A DNA stretch of 64,000 bases from Plotosus lineatus (Eukaryota; Chordata; Actinopteri; Siluriformes; Plotosidae): the NCBI GenBank assembly GCA_024760905.1, contig CM045734.1, forward strand, positions 40,594,564 to 40,658,563, written 5' to 3'. Positions within the stretch are counted from its first letter, which is position 1; the number at the start of each line of letters is the position of its first letter. The notes under the pieces were generated by a model that did no database searches, was not told where the DNA came from, and worked only from the letters and a program-made list of their open reading frames with translations. The position numbers and the translations under genes were made by a program. This document shows positions 37,268 to 48,601 of this stretch, one piece after another.

Positions 37268-37392
37268 CCTGGCTAGCACAGAGCTACCTGGTTAGCACAG
37301 AGCTACCTGGCTAGCACAGAGCTACCTGGCTAGCACAGAGCTAGCTGGTTAGCACAGAGCTAGCTGGTTAGCACAGAGCTAGCTGGTTAGCT
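37268..37392. repeat. 19-bp minisatellite
   Basis: About 6.5 tandem copies of a 19-base unit, CCTGGCTAGCACAGAGCTA. C/T varies at one position, and the last units change CC to GC (forming GAGCTAGCTGG). Confidence 0.93.
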
Positions 37393-37852
37393 GAAGGCCT
37401 ATTCATTTTAATAGTCCAATAAATTTGTGTTTGGTGTAAAAAACTGTCTAGACTAAAAAAAGACAACAGGTTACGAACAAAGGTAACTAGCGACAGCTAT
37501 TGAGACAAAACGCTAATATTATCTTAATATTCCCTTTAAAAATTACTAATATTGACCTCTTGAAAATAGATGAGTACAAATAAATTATCAAGCCTCGGTA
37601 CTGAGATTTACTTCATAGAATATAGGCATTCAGATAAGAGAGTACATGACCTTGTACCTTCTCAAATATACAATGCCTTTTATCTTCAACACTTGCATGA
37701 CAAGGCTGTGTGAATATTTGTCTCCTTTCATTCATTTAGGAAATATAATTAACTTTCCTACTCTTTGCTACTCTTTTTCATAAAAATATGATCAACAAAA
37801 AAATCTTGAAAAAAAGTTGTAGGTAAGTAAAGAGAAGGGCAATTATGTAAGA
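37393..37852. other. intergenic, no feature recognised
   Basis: Nothing recognised. Confidence 0.4.
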
Positions 37853-38187
37853 CAGGGGTGGCCTAGTGGTATAGGGTGCTGGATCACTGATCCTAAGGTT
37901 GGGGGTTCGAGTCCCACTCTCCACATGGTTGTCACTGTCCCCTTAGTGCAGCTAGCTGGGTTATCAAAGGCCGGCCATGTCTCTCACTGTCTATGGTGAG
38001 AGGTTCATGTAAAAGAACAATTGCTGCCTTTCATCAAGAGAAGGCTGCAAAGCCGTCAGCATATTTCTGCCCTGTGATGGTCTGGCAAACTGTCCAGGGT
38101 TCTGCCCTTTCCTTGAGTTGGCTGGGATGGGTGCCAGCCTCCCTGCCAACCCTAATTAGGATTAAGTGGATACAGAAATGAATGAAA
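37853..38187 (+). repeat. SINE-1, full length, L2-like tail
   Basis: AGGGGTGGCCTAGTGG head, GGGGTTCGAGTCCCACTC box B, AACCCTAATTAGGATTAAG tail. Confidence 0.93.
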
Positions 38188-38244
38188 CTGCAAAAAATCA
38201 AGACACTCTTTTCTCACAATATAATATAAAAAATAGGAATAATA

Positions 38245-38560
38245 GGGTGACACAGTGGCGTAGTGGTTAGCACGTCCAGCCCACAGCAAGAAGGCCTGGG
38301 TTTGATTCCCGGACTAGGGCATTTCTGTGTGCACAATGTGCTCACTGTGCTTGCATTGGTTTCATCCAGATACTCTGGTTTCCTCCCACAGTCTAAAAAA
38401 CCATGTCCAGTAGGTAATAGGTTGGTTTAAATCACACCTAGGAGTGAGTATGAGTGTAAAAGATTGTATGTGTTTTGCCCTGCAATGGCCTGGTGAGCTG
38501 TTCATGCTGTACCCTGTCATTTCGAAGAGTCGGCTAAGATGGACACCAGCCTCCTTAATT
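38245..38560 (+). repeat. SINE-3, joined to a SINE-2 3' part
   Basis: TGACACAGTGGCGTAGTGG head, GGTTTGATTCCCGG box B, GGTTTCCTCCCACAGTC and GCCCTGCAATGGCC body, then ACCAGCCTCCTTAATT, where it passes straight into SINE-2 sequence. Confidence 0.88.
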
Positions 38561-38768
38561 TGGGCACGGTGTTAACCAGAACTGTGCCTCTGTTCACCCA
38601 GCAGTATAAATGGGTACCAGTAAAAATATACTGGGAAGGTAACCTGCGATGGATGAGCATCCCATCCAGGAGGAGTTCAATTCCTGGTCACTTCACGCTA
38701 CGGAAACCGGGAATAAACACCGGCCTGATGAGCCATTGGCTCGGGTGTAAAAAGCCCAACAGACTTAA
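38561..38768 (+). repeat. SINE-2, 5' truncated
   Basis: Begins at GGCACGGTGTTAACCAGAAC and follows the SINE-2 order: TATAAATGGGTACC, ATACTGGGAAGG, CTCGGGTGTAAAAAGCCC. Confidence 0.85.
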
Positions 38769-38995
38769 AAAATATATTAATAATTAATGATATTCATCTA
38801 TCTAAAGATATTGATTTTTTTTTTTTTTTTAAATAGCAAAAAAATTACATGCACCTCAATGGAGAGTGGCGCTGTGGAGCCGTGGGTCTGTTCTAAAAAT
38901 AGCAGTGAACAGGACCTCTGGCTCCTCATGTTGTCCTTGCGGGCACCATGTTGGTGACCCTGGTTTAATGGTTATTAAACTGATGTAAATCAAAT

Positions 38996-38996
38996 G

Positions 38997-39056
<60 letters not shown>

Positions 39057-39075
39057 TGTGCACACACACACACAG
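38996..39075. repeat. (CT)n/(CA)n microsatellite
   Basis: CT run followed by CA runs. The minus-strand RERERER frame here is a microsatellite translation. Confidence 0.95.
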
Positions 39076-39609
39076 ATGTTGTGATAAATATAAAACATGC
39101 ATGTCATCTTAAAATCTTACACATGCTGTCATGACCTCACACACACTATTACACGCAGGCTAACGTGTCACTAAAGCTTTTGTCCATGCACCCACGCAAT
39201 TATAATAATGCTGAGCCATCCGTTGTCCAATTTGCACTCAGGCAACTGTTCACTCTGAGTTTGGTTCATTGAGATGCAGTTTCTCATGTCATGTTGAAAG
39301 ATACTTTCATTTAAAGTCTTTGAGATCGTTTCATATGCTTGCAGTGTTATTACAAAAAAAACCCTCGCAGGCATATTGAGATTTTTTTCCCCCCAAACAT
39401 TCTTATGTCATCTTTTCTGACCGCTCTCTGGTCTGTACATGCTGGATGATTTCTTGTGTGCACAAATGGGTCGCAAGCAACCATGCATGTGACTTGCCTC
39501 CAGCTCATGTATCTAACTTTAATCAGACAAACTTCCAGTGACATAGAGGAAAAGACCCACATTTTCACTAAAGAATATGGTTTTAGCAAAAATTTAACCA
39601 GAGCAGTAT
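39076..39609. other. intergenic, no feature recognised
   Basis: No gene is recognised despite minus-strand frames of up to 104 codons (39664-39350). Confidence 0.4.
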
Positions 39610-39825
39610 ACGGTGATGGTACGGTGTTTAGCACATCTATCTCACAGCAAGGTCTTGGGTACAAGTCCTAGGTTTGGGTGTTTCTGTGTGAAGTTTGCAT
39701 GTTCTCCCTGTGCTTGTGTGGGTTTCCTCTGGGTAGCCCGCTTCCCAACCACAGATCAAAGACATGCACATTAGGCTAATTGGCTATGCCAAATTGCCCC
39801 CAGGTGAGAGTGGGGTTTTGAATGG

Positions 39826-39890
<65 letters not shown>

Positions 39891-39995
39891 GTGTTCCAAG
39901 CTTCCTCAACCTATTCAGGGTGTACCTCGCCTTCACCGTGTTGGCTGAGATAGGCACCAGTCTCCCTGCAACCATAATGAGATTAAGAATGTCTA
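39610..39995 (+). repeat. SINE-3 with (GT)n
   Basis: ACGGTGTTTAGCAC head, GTTTGCATGTTCTCCC, AAATTGCCCCCAGG body, (GT)n at about 39827-39890, then GGCTGAGATAGGCACCAG. Confidence 0.85.
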
Positions 39996-40090
39996 AGTTA
40001 GTGAGTGAGTAAGTTTGAACAATGATAAAGGAAAGATTACATAAACATCATGAGCCCTAATTATAAATTAAACAGGAAAAATGACACACA

Positions 40091-40455
40091 GGGCAGTGGT
40101 GGTGGCCTGGTGGTAAAGGGTGCTGGATCACTGATCCTAAGGTTGGGGGTTCGAGTCCCACTATCCACAAGGTTGTCACTCCCCCCCCCCCCCCCCCCCC
40201 CCAAGTGCATCTAACTGGGATATCAAAGGCCGACCATGTCACCCACTGTCTATGGTGAGAGGTTCATGTAAAAGAACCATTGCTGACTTTCGACAAGAGG
40301 AGCTGCATAGCCGTCAGCGTGTTTCTGCCCCTTGCTAAAGGGTTGTGTCAGGAAGGGAATTCGACGTAAAAACCTACGCCAAATCGAACATGTGAATCAG
40401 ATGGTTCTCTGTGGCGACCCCTGAAAAAGGGAAAAAGTCGAAAGGAAAAGAAAGA
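40091..40455 (+). repeat. SINE-1, full length, RTE-like tail, with poly-C
   Basis: GGGCAGTGGTGGTGGCCTGG head, box B GGTTCGAGTCCCACTA, poly-C at 40181-40202, tail GCGACCCCTGAAAAAGGG then GTCGAAAGGAAAAG. Confidence 0.92.
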
Positions 40456-40960
40456 TCTTTCAAATCTTAATAAGATTTTATATCTAAGCTATTTACTCAT
40501 GAAACAGTGTTCACATGTGTTTTAAGGTTTTTTTATAAATATTGTGAAAGGTCACAGGGTCAACCCTGACATTTACCGTCGTATAGCATGAACACTCATA
40601 GTGATTATCAGCTATTTGCCATTACGTTTTGCCATACCAGGCTAATATCAGGTGAATCATGAAGTCGAAACATTAAACCCTATAAAAAGGGTGTGAAAAT
40701 CCTCCACAGATGTAGAAGATAGACGTCCAGAATATGGAAATGCTGCTGGCCTTGAAGAAACTCAAGTCGTGTTCAAAATGTCTTTGTGTCAAGAAAATTT
40801 GTTTGTGACTCCAAAAACTGTTTATCAACCTTTTACAAACCCCAACAGAACCCAAAATTCACTGTATGAGATATCAGCTTCAGAGCATGGAATTCAAATA
40901 TGAACTTATCAAAATAAAAAGTGAAACAATAAGTATATGAGTAAAGAAAACTACATTATG
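40456..40960. other. intergenic, no feature recognised
   Basis: Nothing recognised. Confidence 0.4.
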
Positions 40961-41241
40961 TTCTGGACAGCTCGCCATGTCACTACAAGACAACACACAC
41001 ACACACATACAACCATTCACACTCACACTCACATGTAGGGGCAAATTGGAACAGCTAAATACCCTAGTCTGCATGTTTTTTGTTTGTTTGTTTGTTTGTT
41101 TGTTTTTGAACTGTGGGAGGAAACATGCAAGAACAGGAGGAACATGCAAACACCACAGAAAAATGCCTGGGCTCCCGAAATGGAACCTAGGCCTTCTTGC
41201 CGTGAGGTGAATATGCTATCTACTGCGCCACTGTGCTGCCT
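40961..41241 (-). repeat. SINE-3
   Basis: Reverse complement: GGCAGCACAGTGGCGCAGTAG head, then TGTGGTGTTTGCATGTTCC, a (TTTG)n at 41081-41106, and TGGCGAGCTGTCC. Confidence 0.85.
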
Positions 41242-41736
41242 ACTAAATAAAGATATAAATAATACAATTTGGACGTTTTTGACCTCAGCTTCACCTGCTG
41301 ATGATATAAAGAGACTGGGATAGTTCTTGAAAGAGGATGAAAGCGAAATAGGAATGAGTGGAGGGAAATGACCACTCCATATCCTCTGCATTCGCTTGCA
41401 TGAATATTTCACATCCTTGTCTTCAGAATGCACTAGAATCTCAGCTTTCTTTCATATTTGCAAGTTTAATAATACATGTAATAAAAATATGGATGCCCTT
41501 CTACTTGGGGTTAAAAACATAAAGGGAAAGTTTCTCTCTCTTGTGCGCGTTTTCTCTCTAGCACATGTATTCTGACAACCTGAAAAACAAATGTCCTCAC
41601 AGATGTTAAAATATCACATTTTGATCTTATGGGGACATTTGCCTGGTCCCCACAAAAGCAATGTTAAAAAAGCAAAAATAAACTAGTTAAACGTTTCCTT
41701 TTCATTACTAAAGTTAGTGATAGGATAGGTTCACAC
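41242..41736. other. intergenic, no feature recognised
   Basis: Nothing recognised. Confidence 0.4.
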
Positions 41737-42129
41737 GATACCAATCATGATCCCAATTTGACTTTACACTATACATTGGTGAATATTGGAGGACACTGTA
41801 GAATTTTGGGCAGAACTTGGTGAAAGAGTGAAAAATTGTAGTGGTGTTGAAAAAGGTTATGTTTTGTTATCAGAGTACATCAGGGAAACGGGGGAAATGG
41901 ACAACATCAGTAAGCAATGGCACACCTCTGTAGTTATTGTGTGACAAATAGGATTGACCATGGAAGAGTTCATAATAGCATTGAATGAAACATTGGAAAA
42001 ACAAGTTGGAAGTTGGAATCACATAAAGTAATGATTGGAGAACAACTGTACCTATCGGAACAAAACTGGCAGAAGCATGGGACTAACATCAAAATATGAT
42101 CGGCTCAAATCAGGATCCTGATTGGTATC
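41737..42129. mobile_element. candidate TIR element, class unknown
   Basis: The left end GATACCAATCATGATCCC...TTTGA and the right end, in reverse, GATACCAATCAGGATCCTG...TTTGA form an imperfect inverted repeat of about 25 bases 390 bases apart. No target duplication is assigned. Confidence 0.45.
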
Positions 42130-42149
42130 TGGTGAGCATGCCTTTAGGG

Positions 42150-43596
42150 CAGTGCTTCTCAAATAGTGGGGCACGCGATATGATGCCAGGGAGAGCACGG
42201 TGTGATGCTTGGTGGAGCGTGTATGACCCTGGGGAACATGCTTTTTTGGAATTGTGTACGAGAATTAAATGTAATTACACCCCCACTCCATAAGTTGGCA
42301 GTGGCGCTCTCATTGTCGCGCTATGGTGAAGCGGTTTTTCGTGCGAGCAAACGATATGAAGTGCAGTAAACAACCTCTCAAGAAACAACACGGAAAATTT
42401 TCTAACAGGAACAAAGAGAAAGGTGGAGAGAGATGGAGATATTAAGACATAAATAAGGTGAGTATTTTTAATTTCAGACACATTGGTGCATTTTAAATCT
42501 TTTATATTACAGATTAAAAAACAATGTTAATAAAGTTTTTCTTTGTTGTAAGTTGAACTATATTTCTTTCTTTTCTTGTTTTTAATGTTAATAAAGATAC
42601 AATGTTATGTAGAGGTGTACTAATAACAATTTTATAGACAAATAATACAGTCCGCCCTCTACTTATGAAATTAATCAATTTCAGTGCCGTTTTTGTAACC
42701 TGAGGTTTTCGAAAGTAGAGGTGCATTTTACATGTAAAACGCGTGATTCGTTCCAAGGCTCCCAAGACTACCCCATAAACCCTTTAAGAATATAAAAGTA
42801 CACCAATATTGTATGAAATATGTGTATGAAATACGTGTTGAAAGTAAAAAAATATTATTTACCTTTTTTTTAAATCTCACGAACCACCCATGTGACTCTT
42901 TAAAGTCCGGGGGTTTCTGGTCTGAAGAACCCCCACCCCCACCCCCCCTTCATGAGGTCCTTAAATATGACGGTTGCTTTTTCCGAAATAATTGCCTCCA
43001 TCACTGTATCTCCGCTTTTCAGGTCTCCTTCTGCTTCAATATCGTCCCGATTGTAGAGGGGTTTTGCTAAACTCCTCCGTATTTCTTTATTTTTCCTGCT
43101 TCACTTTGATTGATAACGGAGCCTGCTTCTTCTTTTCGGTGTCACCGGAAATCACTTTCTTGGGGTCCATGATGAATAACGAAATATAACGCTGCAATGA
43201 TCAGTCTAAAAAAAACTCACGAGCCAACAGTTCTGTTCAACTCTCCTTCACGCGTGTGACAAACAGGAAGTATGGGTACAGGAAGTATGGGTACAGTTAA
43301 GCTCTCTCTTGGCCAATGGGAGGCCAGCGGGGCGGGATGTTGGCAGACAGCCAATGAGAGAGCAACTTGCGCATTGTTTGAATTTTTGAATGGCGCGTTT
43401 GGTGCTTTTCGTAAGAAGAGGTTGTTTCGTATACAGAGGGCGGACATTTAGGAAAATGTTTTTCGTAACCTGGATTTTTCATATTCAGAGGTTTTCGTAA
43501 GTAGAGGGCCGACTGTACTATTTATAGTCGCTCATGGGGCGAAATGTTTTTTTCTTCCTAGGACGGGGTGCTACAGAAAACAATTGAGAAGCGCTG
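42150..43596. mobile_element. hAT-like DNA transposon, with a nested pogo MITE
   Basis: The left end CAGTGCTTCTCAAATAG and the right end, in reverse, CAGCGCTTCTCAATTG match the hAT terminal consensus. A perfect 8-bp target duplication CTTTAGGG lies at 42142-42149 and 43597-43604. Without the nested element it is about 580 bp and has no transposase frame, so it is non-autonomous. Confidence 0.93.
42648..43515 (-). mobile_element. pogo/Tigger-like element nested in the hAT element
   Basis: The left end CAGTCCGCCCTCTACTTATG and the right end, in reverse, CAGTCGGCCCTCTACTTACG are flanked by TA (42646-42647 and 43516-43517). On the minus strand from 43171 a short frame MDPKKVISGDTEKKKQAP, then SIKVKQE, resembles the start of Tigger-type transposases before it decays. 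868 bp. Confidence 0.92.
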
Positions 43597-43691
43597 CTTT
43601 AGGGGTAAACACAGACCAATTCATGCCAAATTGCCAGCAACTAAAAAAAATTTGGAGTAAACCTTCTACTGTATTTCTACAAAATAGAATA

Positions 43692-43928
43692 GAGTGATTC
43701 CTCAATACTTCATGTTTCAGTTTATGCGGCTTCACTGCATTGCGGGTTTTAAAAAAAGATTCATTGAAAAATTAAAAAATAAGGAAGTTAAGGAAAAGTA
43801 AGGGAACCGTTAAGGAAAATGCTGCAAAACAAGGCCAATTATGCAAACCCCCCAAAAAAATAAAAATAAATAAAAATAAAAAAATAACACAACAAAACTA
43901 CTTACATTTTTATGTGAGGTGCGCATCT

Positions 43929-43970
<42 letters not shown>

Positions 43971-44178
43971 AGTATTTGTATTTTATATCTTATGCATTAT
44001 TTTTGAATGTTTAGTTGTTATTATAAGCATTTATAGCATTGAATATGTTTTTATTGATATTATATACACATATACATGTACGTATACGTCAGTCAGGGGG
44101 GTTGATCCTACTTCGTGGAAATTGGCAGTGGCGGGGGTCTCGGTCCCCATTATCAAGGAAAGTGAGGGATCCCTGTAA
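43692..44178. mobile_element. pogo-type MITE, family GGATCCCT, copy 3
   Basis: Decayed left end (GTGATTCCTCAATACTTC) and intact right end (AAAGTGAGGGATCCCTG then TA). It shares the body with 19131-19634, including ATTATAAGCATTTATAGC, ACATGTACGTATACGTC, and an internal (GT)n at 43931-43968. Confidence 0.85.
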
Positions 44179-44179
44179 A

Positions 44180-44849
44180 TATACAATCCAGAGAGTAATT
44201 CCACAAGTCTCGCCTTTCTATGTAATTTATTTGGCTACTTCTGAATAACATTAAAGCTCTAAATTAAAATGATGGCCAATATATAATAAGTCAGAACAAC
44301 ATTTACACCATTTTATTCCAATCCAGAGTGACTAGGGCACATATGTGTCGATATGGGCTGCAGATGTGGCACATTTCACATCTCCTGCGGTTAAGGGACA
44401 TTTTCTCCCTGAGTGTGCTGGAGGTGCGTGTGCCTCCTCGTACACTGATCGAATCACCAGAGCTTTGCGCGCTGTGTGAGAGAAATGCTAAGCTAATTGT
44501 TTGTGAGGTGCATTTACCTCAGAACACCGAGCCGCCTGTCGTCATTCAGACTTTTTTTTTTTATAGTGTTAAATAGCAAAGTCAGTTCAATTGAATTCAG
44601 TTCAATTCAATACAGTTCACTGTAGAAGGGAAAAAGTAAATAATTAATCACCTTTCAGTGAGTCACATATTGGGAATTATTGTGAGAAGAAGTAAAAGCT
44701 TAATACTGTCTAAGAAAAGCTAACGTTTTAGGTTTTACATTCGGGTGCTACTTTATCCTGAACATCTCTGTTTTCTGTGGAAAAGCCTGAACACAGTGAC
44801 TCGGTGAGTCAGAAATAGAAATAGCCTTGCTTCGTTGAACTCTTGTAAG
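44180..44849. other. upstream flank of fam163b
   Basis: Less repetitive than its surroundings and locally GC-richer (44380-44560). It could contain the fam163b promoter. A TGAGTCA (AP-1-like) site lies at 44806-44812. No TATA box is placed with confidence. Confidence 0.35.
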
Positions 44850-44934
44850 ATCCTCAGACAGCTTTCATCAGAGGCAGAGAATCACTGAGGCACTGAACAT
44901 CCCCTACACATCAGCACTCAACAGCTTCTCAATG
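44850..44934 (+). other. fam163b: fam163b 5'UTR exon (5' end not determined)
   Basis: Ends in a consensus donor CTCAATG|GTAAGAA (GT at 44935-44936) and would splice to the acceptor at 46730-46731. The exon's last codon-like ATG followed by GGTGTTGA makes a three-codon upstream ORF. The start coordinate is arbitrary. Confidence 0.55.
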
Positions 44935-45103
44935 GTAAGAATTTTTTATTCTTATTTTATTTCTCACTACTGAAATATAAATGTATACATAAGACACTTT
45001 ACTCTCTTAGAAAGCTACCAAACTGTAAATTTCATGTCGGTGGTGACCATGAAGAAATCATGTACTTGGGTTTTAACTGGTGGTGGAGTGCTACTCTAAT
45101 AAC

Positions 45104-45297
<194 letters not shown>

Positions 45298-45457
45298 TAT
45301 ATATATATATATAAAATACATACAGGATACATTACTGTGATAAAGTATTATATAACTTCAGAAATTGAAATAGAGCAAATATGTATAGTATATATAGATA
45401 CTAGATATATAGAAGCAGGAATAAATAAACAGAGTCGATATTTGCTGTGAAAACAAC

Positions 45458-45490
<33 letters not shown>

Positions 45491-45544
45491 CATTTTATTT
45501 ATTTGAAGGTGTCTTTATTTGGTACTCAAGTACAATGTGGAACT

Positions 45545-45942
45545 AAAACAAGAAAGCACAGAGAATATACAAAAGAATAATCAATAAGATTTTTAAATCA
45601 GGTGAAATAGTCAATTTGAAGTAAGTGAATTTTAAGTCCAGATTTAAAGTGAGGAAAGATGTTCCTGAGGTCAGGTGGTAATGAGTTCCATAGCTGGGGA
45701 GCAAAGTGGCTGAATACAGTCGCATGGTAGAGGGGACAGACAGGCGAACAGAGGAGGATGATCTGAGGGAGTGAGTTGGAGTGGGAGCATGAAGAAGTTC
45801 AGTCAAATATGGCGGGGGCAAGGTTATGAATGGCTCTAAAGGTTAGTCGCAGAATTTTAAACCAAATACAAACTTGAACTGGGAGCCAGTGAAACTGCTG
45901 AAGAACAGGAGTGATGTGGTGAATTTTTTTCATTACTTCCGA
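45545..45942 (-). mobile_element. LINE fragment, L2/Rex1-like RT C-terminus
   Basis: Minus-strand translation, with frameshifts, gives HITPVLQQFHWLPVQ, then FRAIHNLAPA, then SLPQ and LWNSLPPDLRN, the conserved tail of a common teleost LINE open frame. It joins the RTE fragment next to it without a gap. Confidence 0.8.
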
Positions 45943-46175
45943 TACCATCTTATCATACATTACACCGGACACTTTTCTCCAACCATTCCAACCTGCCTGC
46001 ACACGCTTCTTCACCTCTTTTCCACACTCTCCATTGCTCTGGATTGTTGAGCCTAGATACTTAAAATCCTCCACCTTCCTTATCTCTGCTCCCTCTTATC
46101 TCACCAATCCTCTTGGGTCCTTGTCGTTCACACATATGTATTCTGTCTTACTGAGGCTAACCGTCATTCCTCTCC
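45943..46175 (-). mobile_element. RTE LINE fragment (RT region)
   Basis: Matches 3640-3870 of the larger LINE: translates to VEDFKYLGSTIQSNGE and VQAGWNGWRKVSGVM. Truncated at both ends. Confidence 0.9.
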
Positions 46176-46754
46176 AGAACCTTCTTGCTAAGATAAATTA
46201 TGCTCATGTTCTCACAAGAGATGTTCATTGCTATCCCTCTATAGCATTACTTTCCATATTTTATTTATATAATATTGTCTTAATCATCTGGCTCAAACCA
46301 CTGGAGGCAATTTAGGACATGGAGGCAAGTGGTAGAGAGAGCAAGAAAGATTGAGTTGTTTTTCATACCATTGATGCTCTCATACAAACAGCATGAATAA
46401 TATATCAAGGAAACATAGAAGCAGGTCCATAAGTTATGAAAATGGGTTTGGAACCACACATAAACTGACCATAGAGTGATAAAATGGCGTAACCCTATAC
46501 CTTGTGTAACAACAGCATCTGATCTCATTCATGTTCTTGTCGAATCCTTATGGCTAAAATCTTCTCAGACAAAAGAGTTCCTGTTTTTCCTGAAATGACA
46601 GTAAGAAACAGGTCCTCATACACACATTCAGGGAAACGAATGAACACAGATTCTGTACTCATACAGAGAAACATGTACAAGACAGTTTGAGACTTTTTTA
46701 ATGAATTCTTACTTTTTCTTCTGGTTTTCAGGGTGTTGATGGAGAAAATTTGGA

Positions 46755-46847
46755 ATGACAGCTGGAACAGTGGTCATCACAGGGGGAATCATCGCTGCAA
46801 TCATTTTACTGACCATAGTTGCAGTGCTGTGTTGCTGTAGGTTGCAG
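46755..46847 (+). CDS. fam163b: fam163b coding exon 1 (transmembrane segment)
   Basis: ATG at 46755 begins [11 protein letters not shown], the conserved start of FAM163 proteins, followed by a single hydrophobic membrane span (about residues 7-26) and CCCRLQ. The exon starts at acceptor TGGTTTTCAG|GG (AG at 46730-46731), giving a 23-base 5'UTR part. It ends at CAG|GTAATC (GT at 46848-46849) in phase 0. FAM163 proteins are small single-pass membrane proteins expressed in neural tissue; their molecular role is poorly known. The gene lies tail-to-tail with adamtsl2 (2.9 kb between stop codons), as in human, which supports paralogue b rather than a. Confidence 0.95.
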
Positions 46848-47276
46848 GTAATCCCCCCTCTCCCCAAGATACTTTAAAAAGTAGCAATTAATTAATTTTA
46901 AAAGGGAACATATTAAAACAAGTTTTTTCTTCAACCAAGCAGCAGCAGACCAATCTCCATACACAGCACACAGATCGACCAGTCAACTGCCTGAAAACTC
47001 AGATCAGTTTGTTAAATGAGTCATGTCAGGTTTGCTCCTGCTTGGGTGAAACAAAACCCTGCAGCCACTGCGGCCCTTTCTGGAATGCGTTGGATATCCC
47101 TGATCTAGCATGATTTGATGTAGACTGTCCATTATGCATCACATGTGGCATTGGAAGTATGTATAATGCAGCCAGTGCGAGTGTGAGCAATGTGTTCCTG
47201 CAGTGACTATGAGGGGATGTAGACATGTAGAAGTTTAACATGGCATTGATTACAGTGAACGAAACTGGTGACATCA

Positions 47277-47292
47277 GTATATATATATAGAT

Positions 47293-47360
<68 letters not shown>

Positions 47361-47361
47361 T

Positions 47362-47412
<51 letters not shown>
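47277..47412. repeat. (TA)n microsatellite
   Basis: TA run interrupted twice by AGATATCA. Confidence 0.95.
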
Positions 47413-47416
<4 letters not shown>

Positions 47417-47940
47417 GGCTCTCGTTATTTGCAGGGGTTTGGTTCCGGCCACTCCTGTGAATGAAGATAATCCACGAGTTTTGTACCTGGAAATAAAACC
47501 CCATGTATCATATTACATGTGCGAATGATCAACCAGAAGTATAATACTATGTATCTATTACATGCGCTAAAATATGCTTCTTAAACACATTCTATAGACA
47601 GTCTTACTCATTAATACAGTCTTCATGTAGTAAAATGTAGTAATGATTAAGAAAAACTTAATTTTTTTACTGTGATATTTATTGATAATAAAATATAAAC
47701 ATAAAGAAGTATATATATATCAAAAATGCCCACTAGATGAAGATATTGCATTAGGCATGAGATGACTGAATTCAGGTATGAACTGCATTAAGTCCGAGCA
47801 GCTCAGCCGGAGCGAGTAGAAAACAGAGTTTTAGAGTGAGAGAATTAGAGAGAGTTACAAACCAAAGAAGCGGTGACGTTAATCCTCTGGTGCAGAGGTG
47901 AGCATGCTTTTGTTTATTGTGAGTAGATGAGAATAGTGAG

Positions 47941-48288
47941 GGGCAGGGGTGGCCTAGTGATATAGGGCGCTGGATCGCTGATACTAGGGTTGGAGGTTCA
48001 AGTCCCCACTCTCCACAAGGTTGTCATTGTCCCCCCAGTGCAGCTAACTGGGTTATCAAAGGCGGGCCATGTCTCTCACTGTCTATGGTGATAGGCATGT
48101 AAAAGAGCCATTGCTGACTTTCGGCAAGAGTAGCTGCAAAGCCGTCAGCGTGTTTTTGTCACTTGCTAAAAAGGGTTGTGACAGGAAGGGCATCCGACCT
48201 AAAAAAAACCTCTGCCAAATCAAACGTGCGAATCAGATGATTCGCTGTGGCGACTCCCGAGTAAAAGGGAAAAAGCCAAAAGGAAGAC
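47941..48288 (+). repeat. SINE-1, full length, RTE-like tail
   Basis: Head GGGCAGGGGTGGCCTAGTG, GGTTCAAGTCCCCACTC box B, tail GATTCGCTGTGGCGACTCC then AAAGCCAAAAGGAAG. Lies in the fam163b intron, sense orientation. Confidence 0.92.
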
Positions 48289-48601
48289 AGACAGTGATCT
48301 TTTAATTAGTAGCCTGAAGCCCAAGATCCGGTGCTGGATACTGTATAGAGGTATTAGTTTAACATTGAATATGATAGCCTTGTATTCGGATGTATATCTT
48401 GTGGTAATGTAACATTATTGTGCCCAACATTATTAAGGTTCTTTCTACTGGCTTTTTGAAAATTCATTTAAATTGGTGATACAAATAAGATGGAAATATT
48501 ATAGAAACCTACAAATATTTGTTACTCATAATTACAAATTTTTGCTTTTTTCAAAACCCTCATACTCTGTCAAACCTCTGGATCTCACGTGACTCTGCTA
48601 G

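Larger units (their letters stand above)
46850..48601. other. fam163b intron
   Basis: 1.75 kb intron with (TA)n at 47277-47412 containing two GATATC islands, and a SINE-1 at 47941. The rest is unrecognised. Confidence 0.7.

Noticed and set aside
37268..37392. Regularly spaced repeat considered as a CRISPR array
   Set aside because: Head-to-tail tandem units with no unique spacers, in a vertebrate genome.
39350..39664. 104-codon minus frame
   Set aside because: No splice context or similarity, and it overlaps the SINE-3 start.
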